Assembly (NCBI RefSeq): GCF_004114915.1
Contig: NZ_CP022219.1
Location: 7,036,501 to 7,100,500 of the forward strand
From: Bradyrhizobium guangxiense
GTDB lineage: Bacteria > Pseudomonadota > Alphaproteobacteria > Rhizobiales > Xanthobacteraceae
Direction: 5' to 3'
Length of the DNA: 64,000 nucleotides
Position 1 is the stretch's first letter, and each line of letters opens with the position of its first letter. Under the pieces are notes generated by a model. That model did not search any database. It was not told where the DNA came from and was given only the letters and a program-made list of their open reading frames with translations. The position numbers and the translations under genes are program-made. This document shows, in pieces, positions 13,741-26,366 of this stretch.

Positions 13741-14331
13741 TCAGTGCAAATGCAACAAATGCGGCCACCACAGGCCGAGCCCGGTCATGAACAGGCCGGC
13801 GAGCGTCAGGATGCCGCTGACATAGGCCAGCGCGAACATGCCGGTGATGATGGTGGCCGAGGCCAGCACGATGCCGATCTGGAAGGCGGCCGAGGCCAGC
13901 TCGAAATGATGGTATTTCGCGGTCGCCTCGTCGCGGTCGTGCTCGGCGTGCTTGGCCTTCTCCGCGAGCTGCTCGGTGCCTTCACCGGTCTCCGGCTCGG
14001 AGCGGTAGCGTGCCGCGGTCTTGGTCCAGTCGTCGACCTGCTTCTGCACCGTTGCCTTGATGGCGTCGTCGGCCGTGCCAGCCAGCGTCAGCTTGCCCTG
14101 CTCGGCTGCGGTCACCACCACGGTGCGGCGGATGCTCTTGGCCTGGAAGAACGCCCAGAGATTGGCGGCTTCGACGTTCTTGCTGATCGATTCGGTCTGG
14201 GCGCCCTTGCCGAGCGTCTCCGACACCGCCAGGAACAGCGCCAGCACCGCGATCAGGAGCGCGATCTTCTTGTTCGAGCCGGACGCGTGTTCGGCGTGCT
14301 CGGCATGCTCCATGCTTTCGTGTGCGCTCAT
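13741..14331 (-). CDS. DUF4337-family membrane protein
   Basis: A 196-residue protein with a short charged N-terminus rich in His, Glu and Ala (MSAHESMEHAEHAEHA). A membrane segment follows (about 23-42), then a long charged helical stretch, then two C-terminal hydrophobic segments. This is the layout of DUF4337 proteins, whose function is unknown. The start at 14331 is supported by GGAGGG just upstream; the frame extends 18 codons further without a better site. It converges with the preceding membrane-protein gene. Confidence 0.7.
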   Translation of the reverse strand: MSAHESMEHAEHAEHASGSNKKIALLIAVLALFLAVSETLGKGAQTESISKNVEAANLWAFFQAKSIRRTVVVTAAEQGKLTLAGTADDAIKATVQKQVDDWTKTAARYRSEPETGEGTEQLAEKAKHAEHDRDEATAKYHHFELASAAFQIGIVLASATIITGMFALAYVSGILTLAGLFMTGLGLWWPHLLHLH

Positions 14332-14431
14332 GATTCCCTCCGGTTCGGTGCCGCAACGATTGACCGAACCGCGCGGCCTGCGCAAGAGGCCTGACCGCTA
14401 TGACAGCTTCATGTCAGGATTCAGCGGCCAT

Positions 14432-15397
14432 TCACCGCCGCGGATGCGCGCTCGCATACACTTCGAGCAGCCGCTCGGAATCGATGCCGGTATAGACCTG
14501 CGTGGTCGAGAGCGAGGAATGGCCGAGCAATTCCTGGATCGCGCGCAGGTCGCCGCCGCGCGAGAGCAGATGCGTGGCGAAGGAGTGCCGCAGCGCGTGC
14601 GGCGTGGCGCTGTCGGGCAGCCCGAGCGCGCCGCGCAGCCGCTCCATCGCGAGCTGGATGATGCGCGGGCTCAAGGGACCGCCGCGCGCGCCGACGAAGA
14701 TCGGCCCTTCCGCCGGCAGCGGATAGGGGCACATCGCAACGTACTCGTGCACCAGCTCGAGCACGTTCTGCAGCACCGGCACCATGCGGGTCTTGTTGCC
14801 CTTGCCTGTGACGACCAGCACGTCGCCTTCGCCGGGCCGCGGCACCTCGCGGCGCTTCAGGCCGAGCGCTTCGGAGATGCGCAGGCCGGAGCCGTACAGG
14901 AGCGCCATCACTGCGGCATCGCGCGCAAGGATCCAGGTCTCGCGGTCCTCGCCGGCGCGCTCGTCGGCATCGGCAAGACGTTTTGCCGATGCCATCGGCA
15001 ACGGCTTCGGCAGGCTTTTTGCGACTTTTGGCGCGCGAATGGCAGAGAGTGCGCCGACCTTGCCTTTGCCTTCTCGTTCGAGGAAGCGGCCGAACGAGCG
15101 CAGGCCCGCAAGCGCGCGCATCAGGCTGCGGCCGGCGATGTCGTCGGCGCGGCGCATCGCCATGAAGGCGCGCACGTCGGTCGCCTCCAGCGCGGCGAAG
15201 CGCTTGAGCGTCACGCGCTCGCCCCAATGATTGCAGAGAAAATCCAGGCACTGCCTTAAGTCGCGGCCATAGGCCTCCAGCGTCTTCGGCGACAGCCGCC
15301 GCTCGGCGCCGAGATGCGCCAGCCAGCGTGCCATCTCCTGCGCGAGCGAGGGGTCGGCGCTGGCGAGCTCGATTGTTGGTGCGGCGGCTTTGCTCAT
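14432..15397 (-). CDS. xerC: Tyrosine recombinase XerC
   Basis: A 321-residue tyrosine site-specific recombinase that, with XerD, resolves chromosome dimers at dif during division. An N-terminal SAM-like core-binding domain spans roughly residues 15-110. The catalytic set is complete: Arg173, Lys199, His267, Arg270, His293 and nucleophile Tyr302. Length and position next to priA fit the housekeeping XerC of rhizobia, not a phage or integron integrase. It is divergent from priA with about 120 bases between starts. Confidence 0.92.
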   Translation of the reverse strand: MSKAAAPTIELASADPSLAQEMARWLAHLGAERRLSPKTLEAYGRDLRQCLDFLCNHWGERVTLKRFAALEATDVRAFMAMRRADDIAGRSLMRALAGLRSFGRFLEREGKGKVGALSAIRAPKVAKSLPKPLPMASAKRLADADERAGEDRETWILARDAAVMALLYGSGLRISEALGLKRREVPRPGEGDVLVVTGKGNKTRMVPVLQNVLELVHEYVAMCPYPLPAEGPIFVGARGGPLSPRIIQLAMERLRGALGLPDSATPHALRHSFATHLLSRGGDLRAIQELLGHSSLSTTQVYTGIDSERLLEVYASAHPRR

Positions 15398-15518
15398 GCG
15401 CTCTGGACGGAATGATTCCGCTCAGTATATCGCATCCCACTCGTTTATCGTTCGCTAAGGCCGCGCGAGGGCGCTAGCCTTGAGGCCCCGGGTTCCGATT
15501 CTCCCCCAAAGACCGTTG

Positions 15519-17729
15519 ATGGATCATTCGTCGCGCAGCACGGCCGCCCCCACCAACTCGACCGGCATGGTCGACGTGCTGGTGCCGGTCGCGCTCGACC
15601 AGACCTATTCCTACAAGGTGCCGCGCGGCATGACGCTGAAGGCGGGCGATCTCGTCGGCGTGCCGCTCGGGCCGCGCGAGGTGCTCGCCGTGGTCTGGGG
15701 CGAAAACGCCAATCCCGATCCGCGCCTGCACAACCGCCTCAAGGAGGTCAGCGAGAAGCTCGACATCCCGCCGCTCAAGCCCGAGCTGCGATCCGTGGTC
15801 GACTGGGTCGCCAATTACACGCTGAGCCCGCGCGGCATGGTGCTGCGCATGTGCCTGCGGATGGGCGAGAATCTCGGCCCCGAGCGGGTGCGGCCCGGCG
15901 TGCGCCTGACCGGTGATCCGCCCAGGCGGCTGACGCCCGCCCGCCAGCGCGTGATCGAGGTGCTGTCGGACCGGCTGCTGCATGGCAAGTCCGAAGCGGC
16001 CAAGGAAGCCGGCGTCTCCTCGGGCGTGATCGACGGCCTCGTCGATGAAGGCACGCTCACGGTCGAGCCGATGCCGCCACCGCTGCCGCCGCCCGCGCCC
16101 GATCCGGATTTCGGCCGGCCGGATTTCACACCGCTGCAACGCGCCGCGGTCGACACCATGCGCGCGCTCGCCGCCAACGGCACCTTCCACGTCGCGCTGC
16201 TCGACGGCGTCACCGGCTCGGGCAAGACAGAGGTCTATTTCGAGGCGGTCGCGGAAGCGATCCGCCGCGGCAGGCAATCGCTGATCTTGATGCCGGAGAT
16301 CGCGCTCACCGGCCAGTTCCTCGATCGCTTCGCGCAGCGCTTCGGCGTGCGGCCGATCGAGTGGCATTCCGAGCTCACCCCGCGCACCCGCGCGCGCAAT
16401 TGGGCGGCGATCTCCGAAGGAACCGCGCCGGTCGTGGTCGGCGCGCGTTCGGCGCTGTTTCTGCCTTACGCCAATCTCGGCCTGATCGTCGTCGATGAAG
16501 AGCACGATCAGGCCTACAAGCAGGACGAGGGCGTGCATTATCACGCCCGCGACATGGCGGTGGTGCGCGCGCATATCGCCAAGATTCCGGTCGTGCTGGC
16601 CTCCGCGACGCCGTCGGTCGAATCCGAGGTCAATGCGCGCAAGAACCGCTATCAGCGCATCGCGCTGCCCTCACGCTTCGGTGGCCAGCACATGCCGCAT
16701 ATCGAGGCGATCGCCCTGCGGCGCGAGCCGCCGGCACGCGGCCGCTTCATCTCGCCGCGCCTCGCCGGCGAGATCAGAGGCGCGATCGAGAAGCGCGAGC
16801 AGGCGCTGTTGTTCCTCAACCGCCGCGGCTATGCGCCGCTGACGCTGTGCCGGGCCTGCGGCCATCGCTTCGCCTGCACCATCTGCGATGCCTGGCTGGT
16901 CGATCATCGCTTCCGCCAGCGCCTGGTCTGTCACCATTGCGGCTTCTCGATGCCGCGCCCGCATCTCTGCCCGAACTGTTCGGCGGAGGAATCGCTGGTC
17001 GCGGTCGGGCCCGGCGTCGAGCGCCTGCAGGAGGAAGCGGCTGCGCTGTTTCCGCAAGCCCGCACCATGGTGCTGTCGAGCGATCTCATCACCTCGATCG
17101 AGACGATGCGCAGCGAGCTTGCTGAGATCGCGGAAGGCCGCGTCGACATCATCATCGGCACGCAGCTGGTGGCAAAGGGTCACAATTTTCCGCGGCTCAA
17201 TCTGGTCGGTGTGGTCGATGCGGATCTGGGCCTCAGCAACGGCGATCCGCGTGCGGCGGAACGCACCTGGCAATTGCTCAACCAGGTGATCGGCCGCGCC
17301 GGGCGCGAGCAGGGCCGCGGCGTCGGCTATCTGCAGACGCACCAGCCCGATCATCCCGTGATGCGCGCGCTGATCGCCTGCGACCGCGAGGCCTTCTACG
17401 ACAGCGAGATCGAGCTGCGCGAGAAGACGCTGTATCCGCCGTTCGGCCGGCTCGCCAGCCTGATCATCTCCGCCGGCGATCGCCCGAGCGCCGAAGGTCT
17501 CGGCCGCCGGCTCGTCGCGCTGGCGCCGCGCGACGAGCGCGTCGTGGTGCTCGGCCCGGCGGAAGCGCCGCTCGCCGTCATCAAGGGCCGCTACCGCTTC
17601 CGCATCCTGGTGAAATCGGCCCGCGGTTTCGATCTGTCGGACTATTTGCGCAACTGGCTCGCGGTCTGCCCGAAGCCGACAGGCAATCAGAAGCTCGAAG
17701 TCGACGTCGATCCGCAGAGTTTTTTGTAA
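15519..17729 (+). CDS. priA: Primosomal protein N' (PriA helicase)
   Basis: A 736-residue superfamily 2 DNA helicase that restarts stalled replication forks. It has Walker A GVTGSGKTEVY, the DEEH box in VVDEEHDQAYKQDE, and a zinc-binding module of paired cysteines (CRACGHRFACTICD, then CHHCG and CPNC). I place the start at the ATG at 15519; a TTG at 15480 would add 13 residues with no clear ribosome-binding site. It is followed by a long palindromic repeat. Confidence 0.96.
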   Translation: MDHSSRSTAAPTNSTGMVDVLVPVALDQTYSYKVPRGMTLKAGDLVGVPLGPREVLAVVWGENANPDPRLHNRLKEVSEKLDIPPLKPELRSVVDWVANYTLSPRGMVLRMCLRMGENLGPERVRPGVRLTGDPPRRLTPARQRVIEVLSDRLLHGKSEAAKEAGVSSGVIDGLVDEGTLTVEPMPPPLPPPAPDPDFGRPDFTPLQRAAVDTMRALAANGTFHVALLDGVTGSGKTEVYFEAVAEAIRRGRQSLILMPEIALTGQFLDRFAQRFGVRPIEWHSELTPRTRARNWAAISEGTAPVVVGARSALFLPYANLGLIVVDEEHDQAYKQDEGVHYHARDMAVVRAHIAKIPVVLASATPSVESEVNARKNRYQRIALPSRFGGQHMPHIEAIALRREPPARGRFISPRLAGEIRGAIEKREQALLFLNRRGYAPLTLCRACGHRFACTICDAWLVDHRFRQRLVCHHCGFSMPRPHLCPNCSAEESLVAVGPGVERLQEEAAALFPQARTMVLSSDLITSIETMRSELAEIAEGRVDIIIGTQLVAKGHNFPRLNLVGVVDADLGLSNGDPRAAERTWQLLNQVIGRAGREQGRGVGYLQTHQPDHPVMRALIACDREAFYDSEIELREKTLYPPFGRLASLIISAGDRPSAEGLGRRLVALAPRDERVVVLGPAEAPLAVIKGRYRFRILVKSARGFDLSDYLRNWLAVCPKPTGNQKLEVDVDPQSFL

Positions 17730-17755
17730 CGGCTGCCCGCAGCCACATCCTCCTC

Positions 17756-17863
17756 CGTCATTCCGGGGCGCGACGAAGTCGCGAGCCCGGAATCCATTCG
17801 TCCACCAACTCTGCCGCCTGATGGATTCCGGGTTCACGCTGCGCGTGCCCCGGAATGACAGGA
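17756..17863. repeat. Long palindromic repeat, CATTCCGG family
   Basis: Same family and layout as the copy at 2361-2467: outer arms CGTCATTCCGGGGC and CCCCGGAATGACAGG, inner arms GAGCCCGGAATCCAT and ATGGATTCCGGGTTC. It lies between the convergent ends of priA and rlpA. Confidence 0.85.
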
Positions 17864-17871
17864 CGTAAAAA

Positions 17872-17904
17872 AGCCCGCGGTCCCCCAAGACCGCGGGCTT
17901 GTTT
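17872..17904 (-). terminator. Rho-independent terminator of rlpA
   Basis: An 11-bp perfect stem (agcccgcggtc at 17872-17882 with gaccgcgggct at 17889-17899) and a 6-base loop. On the minus strand the stem is followed by TTTTTTAC. On the plus strand it is followed by TGTTT, so it may also stop transcripts from priA. Confidence 0.85.
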
Positions 17905-17960
17905 CACGTGCGCAGCAAACTGATGAAAACTGCGCGTTCGCTCAAGACGCGGATCGCGCC

Positions 17961-18458
17961 TTAGGAGACGACCTCCGCGGTGACGCGGCCGACGCCGGCG
18001 CCGGTGAGGCCGATGGCGCGGGCGGCACCGGTGGAGAGGTCGAGAACCCGGCCGCGAATGAACGGGCCGCGGTCATTAATGGTGACGACGACACTCTGGC
18101 CACGATGGGTGACGCGCAGCTTGGTGCCGAACGGCAGCGAGCGGTGCGCCGCGGTCAGGGCGTTCTGATTGAAACGCGCGCCCGAGGCCGTGCGGCTGCC
18201 GGACTCGTTGCCGTAATAGGACGCCATGCCGGAGAAGCTGCGGCCCGTGCCCGAGGTCGGCGTCATCAACGCGTTGGCGTTGCGCCAGTCGGAGGTCGGG
18301 TTGGCGTCGGTCTGTGCGTGGTGGCGATGATGATGCCTGTGGTGGCGGGATTTGGCGGAAGCTTCGGTGGCAGTTCCACCGATGAGGAGAGTTGCGGCAA
18401 TGAAAGCAATCGCCGTGCGTGGCCGGGTCGCAAAGCCCAGCGTCTTCAAAGACAGCAT
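17961..18458 (-). CDS. rlpA: RlpA-family septal ring protein / lytic transglycosylase
   Basis: A 165-residue exported protein. It has a signal peptide (about residues 1-35, ending near ATEASA), a His-rich linker at 39-47, and a double-psi beta-barrel domain from about residue 75. That domain has the RlpA signatures GMASYYGNESG, TAAHRSLPFGTKLRV and NDRGPFIRGRVLDLS. In Pseudomonas RlpA cleaves naked glycan strands at the septum. There is no lipobox cysteine and no SPOR domain, so this is a short secreted variant. A 14-base palindrome lies 24 bases upstream of the start. Confidence 0.88.
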   Translation of the reverse strand: MLSLKTLGFATRPRTAIAFIAATLLIGGTATEASAKSRHHRHHHRHHAQTDANPTSDWRNANALMTPTSGTGRSFSGMASYYGNESGSRTASGARFNQNALTAAHRSLPFGTKLRVTHRGQSVVVTINDRGPFIRGRVLDLSTGAARAIGLTGAGVGRVTAEVVS

Positions 18459-18481
18459 TTAGTGGTCCCTAAGCTAGTATT

Positions 18482-18495
18482 GCCACATATGTGGC
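18482..18495. promoter_or_regulatory. 14-base palindrome upstream of rlpA
   Basis: GCCACATATGTGGC is a perfect palindrome centred about 30 bases upstream of the rlpA start codon. A dimeric repressor or activator site is possible, but no regulator is identified. Confidence 0.35.
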
Positions 18496-18640
18496 TAGTG
18501 GAGCCCCCATCAGTTTGTGAGCGCTTTGGCGTTTCGATTCCCAATGCGGCGTGAATTGGGCAGTAAATCCGTTCTGTGTCGCCATGAAATATCTTGTTAC
18601 CGACCGCCGATATTCAGCCGATGTTCCGTAATCTTCGGCT

Positions 18641-18655
18641 TTAACGATTCATTAA
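18641..18655. promoter_or_regulatory. Candidate CtrA-binding site
   Basis: TTAACGATTCATTAA is two TTAA half-sites spaced by exactly seven bases, the full CtrA consensus of Alphaproteobacteria. It lies about 185 bases upstream of rlpA and about 490 upstream of atpH. The division link of rlpA makes it the likelier target. Confidence 0.45.
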
Positions 18656-19141
18656 GCTATTCATTACTATCGAATACTGTAAAACGAAGTCATCGCCCCC
18701 CGCGTTTAGAATTGGGTAAGTATTCAGCGAGTGGAGCTGAGGGAGCCGGAATCACGCCTCAGCGATCCGTGTTCATGGCCGCTATGCGCTGAGGGCAGGA
18801 ACCAACACCGGGGGAGGGCCGCGACGGCCTCGCCAATTCCGCGGCGCGGCAGGTGTCGTCCAAGTCCTTGATCCAGTCCCGGTCCGGTCTGCGGGTCAGG
18901 CGGTGATCGATGTGTCGCAACATGCGACGAACTGGCGACAGAACCTCGTGCCTTTAATTTGGCGTCATGTTGCACCTGCGCGCCTGCTATGTTAGCAAAG
19001 CCGCGATTTTAACGAGCCCGGCACGTCCCGTGCTGGTCGAAAATCGAAGTCCCGCTTGAATTCCAAGGGCTTGGATCGCTAGGCGCCGCTTTGTGGCGAC
19101 GGTTTTTCCCTTGCGAGTTTGACAGCAAAAAGAGCGCGTCT

Positions 19142-21231
<2,090 letters not shown>

Positions 21232-21377
21232 CTTAAGGCATGGCCGGATCCTTCCGGCCGTGACCGTTTCGCGAGAAGCAAAGCAATAAGAAGCGTGCCC
21301 GGCGCCCGGCCGGGCATTGCGATAGGGACAGGCTAGCGGTCCGGCATATTGGTCGAACCGCCGGGGTGAACGAAGAA

Positions 21378-22250
21378 ATGGCGTCACTTAAAGACATGCG
21401 CGTCCGCATCGCCTCCACCAAGGCGACGCAGAAGATCACCAAGGCCATGCAGATGGTCGCCGCCTCCAAGCTGCGCCGTGCGCAGACCGCCGCGGAAGCG
21501 GCGCGTCCCTATGCCGACAAGATGAGCGCGGTGATCTCCAACATCGCCAGCGCCGCCGCGGGCTCGCCCGGCGCGCCCGTGCTGCTGGCCGGCACCGGCC
21601 GCGACCAGGTTCACCTGCTGCTGGTCTGCACCGGCGAGCGCGGTCTGTCTGGCGCCTTCAACTCCTCGATCGTGCGCCTAGCGCGCGAGCGCGCCTTGGC
21701 GCTGATGGCGCAGGGCAAGGACGTGAAGTTCTTCTGCGTCGGCCGCAAGGGTTACGAGCAGCTCCGCCGTCAGTTCGACAAGCAGATCATCGAACACCTC
21801 GACTTGCGCAGCGTCCGCCAGCTCGGCTTCGTCAATGCCGAGGACATCGCCAAGAAAGTCCTGGCGCGGTTCGACAACGGTGAGTTCGACGTCTGCACGC
21901 TGTTCTATTCCCGCTTCAAGTCGGTGATCGCGCAGATCCCGACCGCCCAGCAGATCATCCCGCTGGTGGTCGAGGAGGCAGGTAGCACCAACACGACGGC
22001 TTACGAATACGAGCCCGAGGAGGACGAGATCCTCACCCGCCTGCTGCCGCGCAACCTCGCGGTCCAGATCTTCCGCGCGCTGCTCGAGAACAACGCCTCG
22101 TTCTACGGCGCGCAGATGAGCGCGATGGACAACGCGACGCGCAACGCCGGTGAAATGATCCGCAAGCAGACGCTGGTCTACAACCGCACGCGTCAGGCGC
22201 AGATCACCAAGGAATTGATCGAAATCATCTCGGGCGCCGAAGCCGTCTGA
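21378..22250 (+). CDS. atpG: ATP synthase F1 gamma subunit
   Basis: A 290-residue central-stalk subunit that rotates inside the alpha/beta hexamer. The N-terminal [20 protein letters not shown] coiled coil and the C-terminal [21 protein letters not shown] helix are both typical. I use the ATG at 21378; a GTG at 21366 would add four residues. It lies 146 bases after atpA, with no gene in that gap. Confidence 0.97.
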   Translation: MASLKDMRVRIASTKATQKITKAMQMVAASKLRRAQTAAEAARPYADKMSAVISNIASAAAGSPGAPVLLAGTGRDQVHLLLVCTGERGLSGAFNSSIVRLARERALALMAQGKDVKFFCVGRKGYEQLRRQFDKQIIEHLDLRSVRQLGFVNAEDIAKKVLARFDNGEFDVCTLFYSRFKSVIAQIPTAQQIIPLVVEEAGSTNTTAYEYEPEEDEILTRLLPRNLAVQIFRALLENNASFYGAQMSAMDNATRNAGEMIRKQTLVYNRTRQAQITKELIEIISGAEAV

Positions 22251-22297
22251 CCAAGGCGCTTCAGTTCCCATCAAACGCAACATCACGGTCAAGCTGA

Positions 22298-23767
<1,470 letters not shown>

Positions 23768-23771
23768 TTCT

Positions 23772-23884
23772 AGGTGTCATTGCCGGGCTGAAGCGCGAAG
23801 CGCGTCTTCGAACCGAAGCCCCGGCAATCCATCAGTTAAGAATTTTGATGGATGGACCCGCGGGTCAAGCCCGCGGGGGACAAG
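23772..23884. repeat. Palindromic repeat inside the atp operon
   Basis: Outer arm CATTGCCGGG with complementary CCCCGGCAAT; a second hairpin is formed by CCCGCGGG and CCCGCGGG around gtcaag. It is a variant of the CATTCCGG family. It occupies nearly the whole atpD-atpC spacer and would be transcribed in the operon mRNA. Confidence 0.65.
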
Positions 23885-23901
23885 CGGAAAACAACGGATA
23901 G

Positions 23902-24312
<411 letters not shown>

Positions 24313-24336
24313 GCCCCGGCGCATCCGCTCCGGGGC
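24313..24336 (+). terminator. Possible terminator hairpin after atpC
   Basis: A 7-bp stem (gccccgg with ccggggc) begins right after the atpC stop. There is no T-run, so it may only be an mRNA-end stabilising hairpin. Confidence 0.4.
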
Positions 24337-24461
24337 CAGTCTCGAAATTCTTGAAATAGTTCAGCGCTCGTCACCGACCGTGGCGGGCGCTGAAACTTTG
24401 TTGCACCGCGCTGGCGATCGCGGCATTCTGCCTTGCGGATTTGGTCCCGGGGCGGTCGCAG

Positions 24462-26141
24462 ATGAAACGCAAGATCGCAGCGATTTTCGCGGCCGATATT
24501 GCCGGTTATTCGAGATTGGTCGCGGAAGACGAGGAGGAGACGCTGCGGCGCCTCGCCTCCTATCGCGAGGTCGTCGACGATTTCATCGCCAAGGTCGGCG
24601 GGCGTATCTTCAACACGGCGGGCGATGCCGTGCTGGCGGAATTCCCGAGCGCGGTCGATGCGGTGCGCTGTGCGATCGACATCCAGGAATCCCTGCGAAC
24701 CCGCAACATGGCCTATCCGCCGAGCCGGCAGATGTCGTTCCGCATCGGCATCACCATCGGCGACGTCGTCGAGCGCGACGGCGATCTCTTAGGCGACGGC
24801 GTCAACATCGCGGCACGGCTGGAGGGCCTCGCCGAGGTCGGCGGCATCTGCGTCTCGCGCGCCGTGCACGAGCAGGTCGCCAACAAGCTCTCGGTGCAGT
24901 TCGCCGACATCGGCGCGCAGGAGGTCAAGAACATCCCGACGCCGGTGCATGCCTATATGGTGGCGATGCGGCGCGAGGACGGGACCTACGGCAAGCCGCA
25001 GTTGAAGAAGGCGGCGTCCAAGGTGGCCGCCGCACCGGTGTGGATGTGGCCGCTGGTGGTGGCTGTGGTCTCGACCGTCGCGATCGGCGTCACCGGCTTT
25101 CTCTACAACACCAAGCTCAAGCAGGCGGCGAGTGTCGCAGCGGCGCCAACTCAGGCGTCAAGTTCTGCACCCAGTCCCGCGCCGACTGCAAATGCAGCCG
25201 CGCCGAGCCCAACGCCGACGCAGATGGTGAAGGCGCCGATGATGCCGATGACGCCTTCGAATGCCGGCACCGCAATGGCGCCGATGCCAACGCCGTCGCC
25301 ATCGGCTTCACCGATGTCAGGAAAGTTGTCCGCCGACAGCGTGCCCTTCATCAACGAGCGCGTGCGCAACTTCCTCGCCGGCGACTACGCGAGCTCCGGC
25401 GACCACAAGGCCTTCGCGCTCAATGTCGGCGGTTTCACCGGCTCGGCGCTGAACCAGGCGAGCGAGGAGGCCGCGCGCAACATGGCGGTCGAGCAGTGCC
25501 AGAAGCGCGCCGATGCCGCGCAATCGCCGCGGCGCTGCGAGCTCTACGCCGTAGGCGACAATGTGGTCTATGCGCATGGCAAGCCGCCGATGCCGCCGCC
25601 ACCCTTTTTCCGGCACGATGCGATGACCGAGCGAACCTTTGTCTCGAAGGTTTTTCCGATGGTGCGCGAGCCGCAGAAGGTCCGGCTCGAGAACATCTTC
25701 GTGCCTGCGGCCAAGGCGCGCTCGGTCGCGCTGGGACCGGGCGGACAATATTTCATGGTGCTCGGCGCTTCGTCCGCCGAGGACGCGGCGCGGCGATCCC
25801 TGGAATCGTGCGGTGCGATTGCCGGCGTGGCGTGCCTGGTGGTTGCGATCGACGACAATTTCGTCGTACCGATCCCGACCCTGTTCAGGATCACCGGCTT
25901 CTTCAATGCCGCCGCCAACCCCTCGATCGTGGTGGATGCGCGCGGCGAGGTCGTGCGCAAGCTCGGTGATGCCATGGGCTGGAACGCGGTCGCCGTCGGC
26001 ACCGCGGGCCGGCCTGGCCTCGGCCTCAAGGCCGCCGACGAGCAGGCCGCAATCAAGTCCGCGCTCGCCGATTGCGCCAAGCGCGACAGCGACTGCCACG
26101 TCATCGCCATCGGCCCCTTCACGGTCGGTCCGATCAATTAA
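24462..26141 (+). CDS. Membrane-anchored class III adenylate/guanylate cyclase with three C-terminal repeats
   Basis: A 559-residue protein. Residues 1-170 are a class III cyclase domain with metal-binding Asp12 (ADIAGYS) and Asp55 (NTAGDAVLAEF) and the transition-state pair in NIAARLEG (Asn115, Arg119), so it should be active. One membrane segment lies at about 193-214. A Pro/Ala/Ser-rich linker follows (225-290). Then come three degenerate repeats of about 50 residues (314-364, 420-466, 506-555), each with two Cys (346/359, 450/458, 538/545) and an ending like CxxVAIxDN. They resemble the DUF4189 type of exported domain. Inferred topology: cytoplasmic catalytic domain and external sensor. 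The ATG at 24462 is preferred to a GTG at 24441. Confidence 0.85.
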   Translation: MKRKIAAIFAADIAGYSRLVAEDEEETLRRLASYREVVDDFIAKVGGRIFNTAGDAVLAEFPSAVDAVRCAIDIQESLRTRNMAYPPSRQMSFRIGITIGDVVERDGDLLGDGVNIAARLEGLAEVGGICVSRAVHEQVANKLSVQFADIGAQEVKNIPTPVHAYMVAMRREDGTYGKPQLKKAASKVAAAPVWMWPLVVAVVSTVAIGVTGFLYNTKLKQAASVAAAPTQASSSAPSPAPTANAAAPSPTPTQMVKAPMMPMTPSNAGTAMAPMPTPSPSASPMSGKLSADSVPFINERVRNFLAGDYASSGDHKAFALNVGGFTGSALNQASEEAARNMAVEQCQKRADAAQSPRRCELYAVGDNVVYAHGKPPMPPPPFFRHDAMTERTFVSKVFPMVREPQKVRLENIFVPAAKARSVALGPGGQYFMVLGASSAEDAARRSLESCGAIAGVACLVVAIDDNFVVPIPTLFRITGFFNAAANPSIVVDARGEVVRKLGDAMGWNAVAVGTAGRPGLGLKAADEQAAIKSALADCAKRDSDCHVIAIGPFTVGPIN

Positions 26142-26142
26142 A

Positions 26143-26187
26143 GCATGATCCGGAAAAGTGCGAAGCGGTTTTCCGGGAAGATCATGC
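26143..26187. repeat. Palindromic repeat, GCATGATC family, copy 1
   Basis: GCATGATCCGGAAAAG and the complementary TTTTCCGGGAAGATCATGC enclose tgcgaagcgg. The same element occurs in the other orientation at 59276-59321. Confidence 0.85.
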
Positions 26188-26201
26188 GCAAACAACAACC
26201 T

Positions 26202-26240
26202 AAAGCGCGATGACGATTCATCTAAATCTCATCGCGCTTT
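26202..26240. repeat. Hairpin element after the cyclase gene
   Basis: A perfect 12-bp inverted repeat, aaagcgcgatga at 26202-26213 and tcatcgcgcttt at 26229-26240, with a 15-base loop. It may act as a terminator or RNA-stabilising element between the cyclase and the convergent Nudix gene. Confidence 0.6.
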
Positions 26241-26366
26241 AGCGCGCGATGCTTTGGCCCGATTGGCCCTCAGCCAACGCGGCGCTCCCTTCCCCCCAAA
26301 TCTCGTTCGAAATTCCCCAACGATTTCAAACCCCATCTTACTGTGCATGGGGTTGTTTTCGCGGTT

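Larger units (their letters stand above)
18459..19141. other. 683-base divergent intergenic region (rlpA / atp operon)
   Basis: No convincing gene. The region is less GC-rich than its surroundings near 18560-18720. It holds a 14-base palindrome (18482-18495) and a full CtrA-type site (18641-18655). The atpH promoter should lie in the right half; I could not assign -35 and -10 elements with confidence. An 83-codon minus-strand frame at 18724-18975 does not resemble a protein. Confidence 0.6.

Noticed and set aside
14432..15397. XerC as a sign of a prophage or integrative element
   Set aside because: All residues and the priA neighbour fit the housekeeping recombinase. No phage genes or attachment-site duplications are nearby.
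18724..18975. 83-codon minus-strand frame in the rlpA/atp gap
   Set aside because: Composition is not protein-like and there is no ribosome-binding site.
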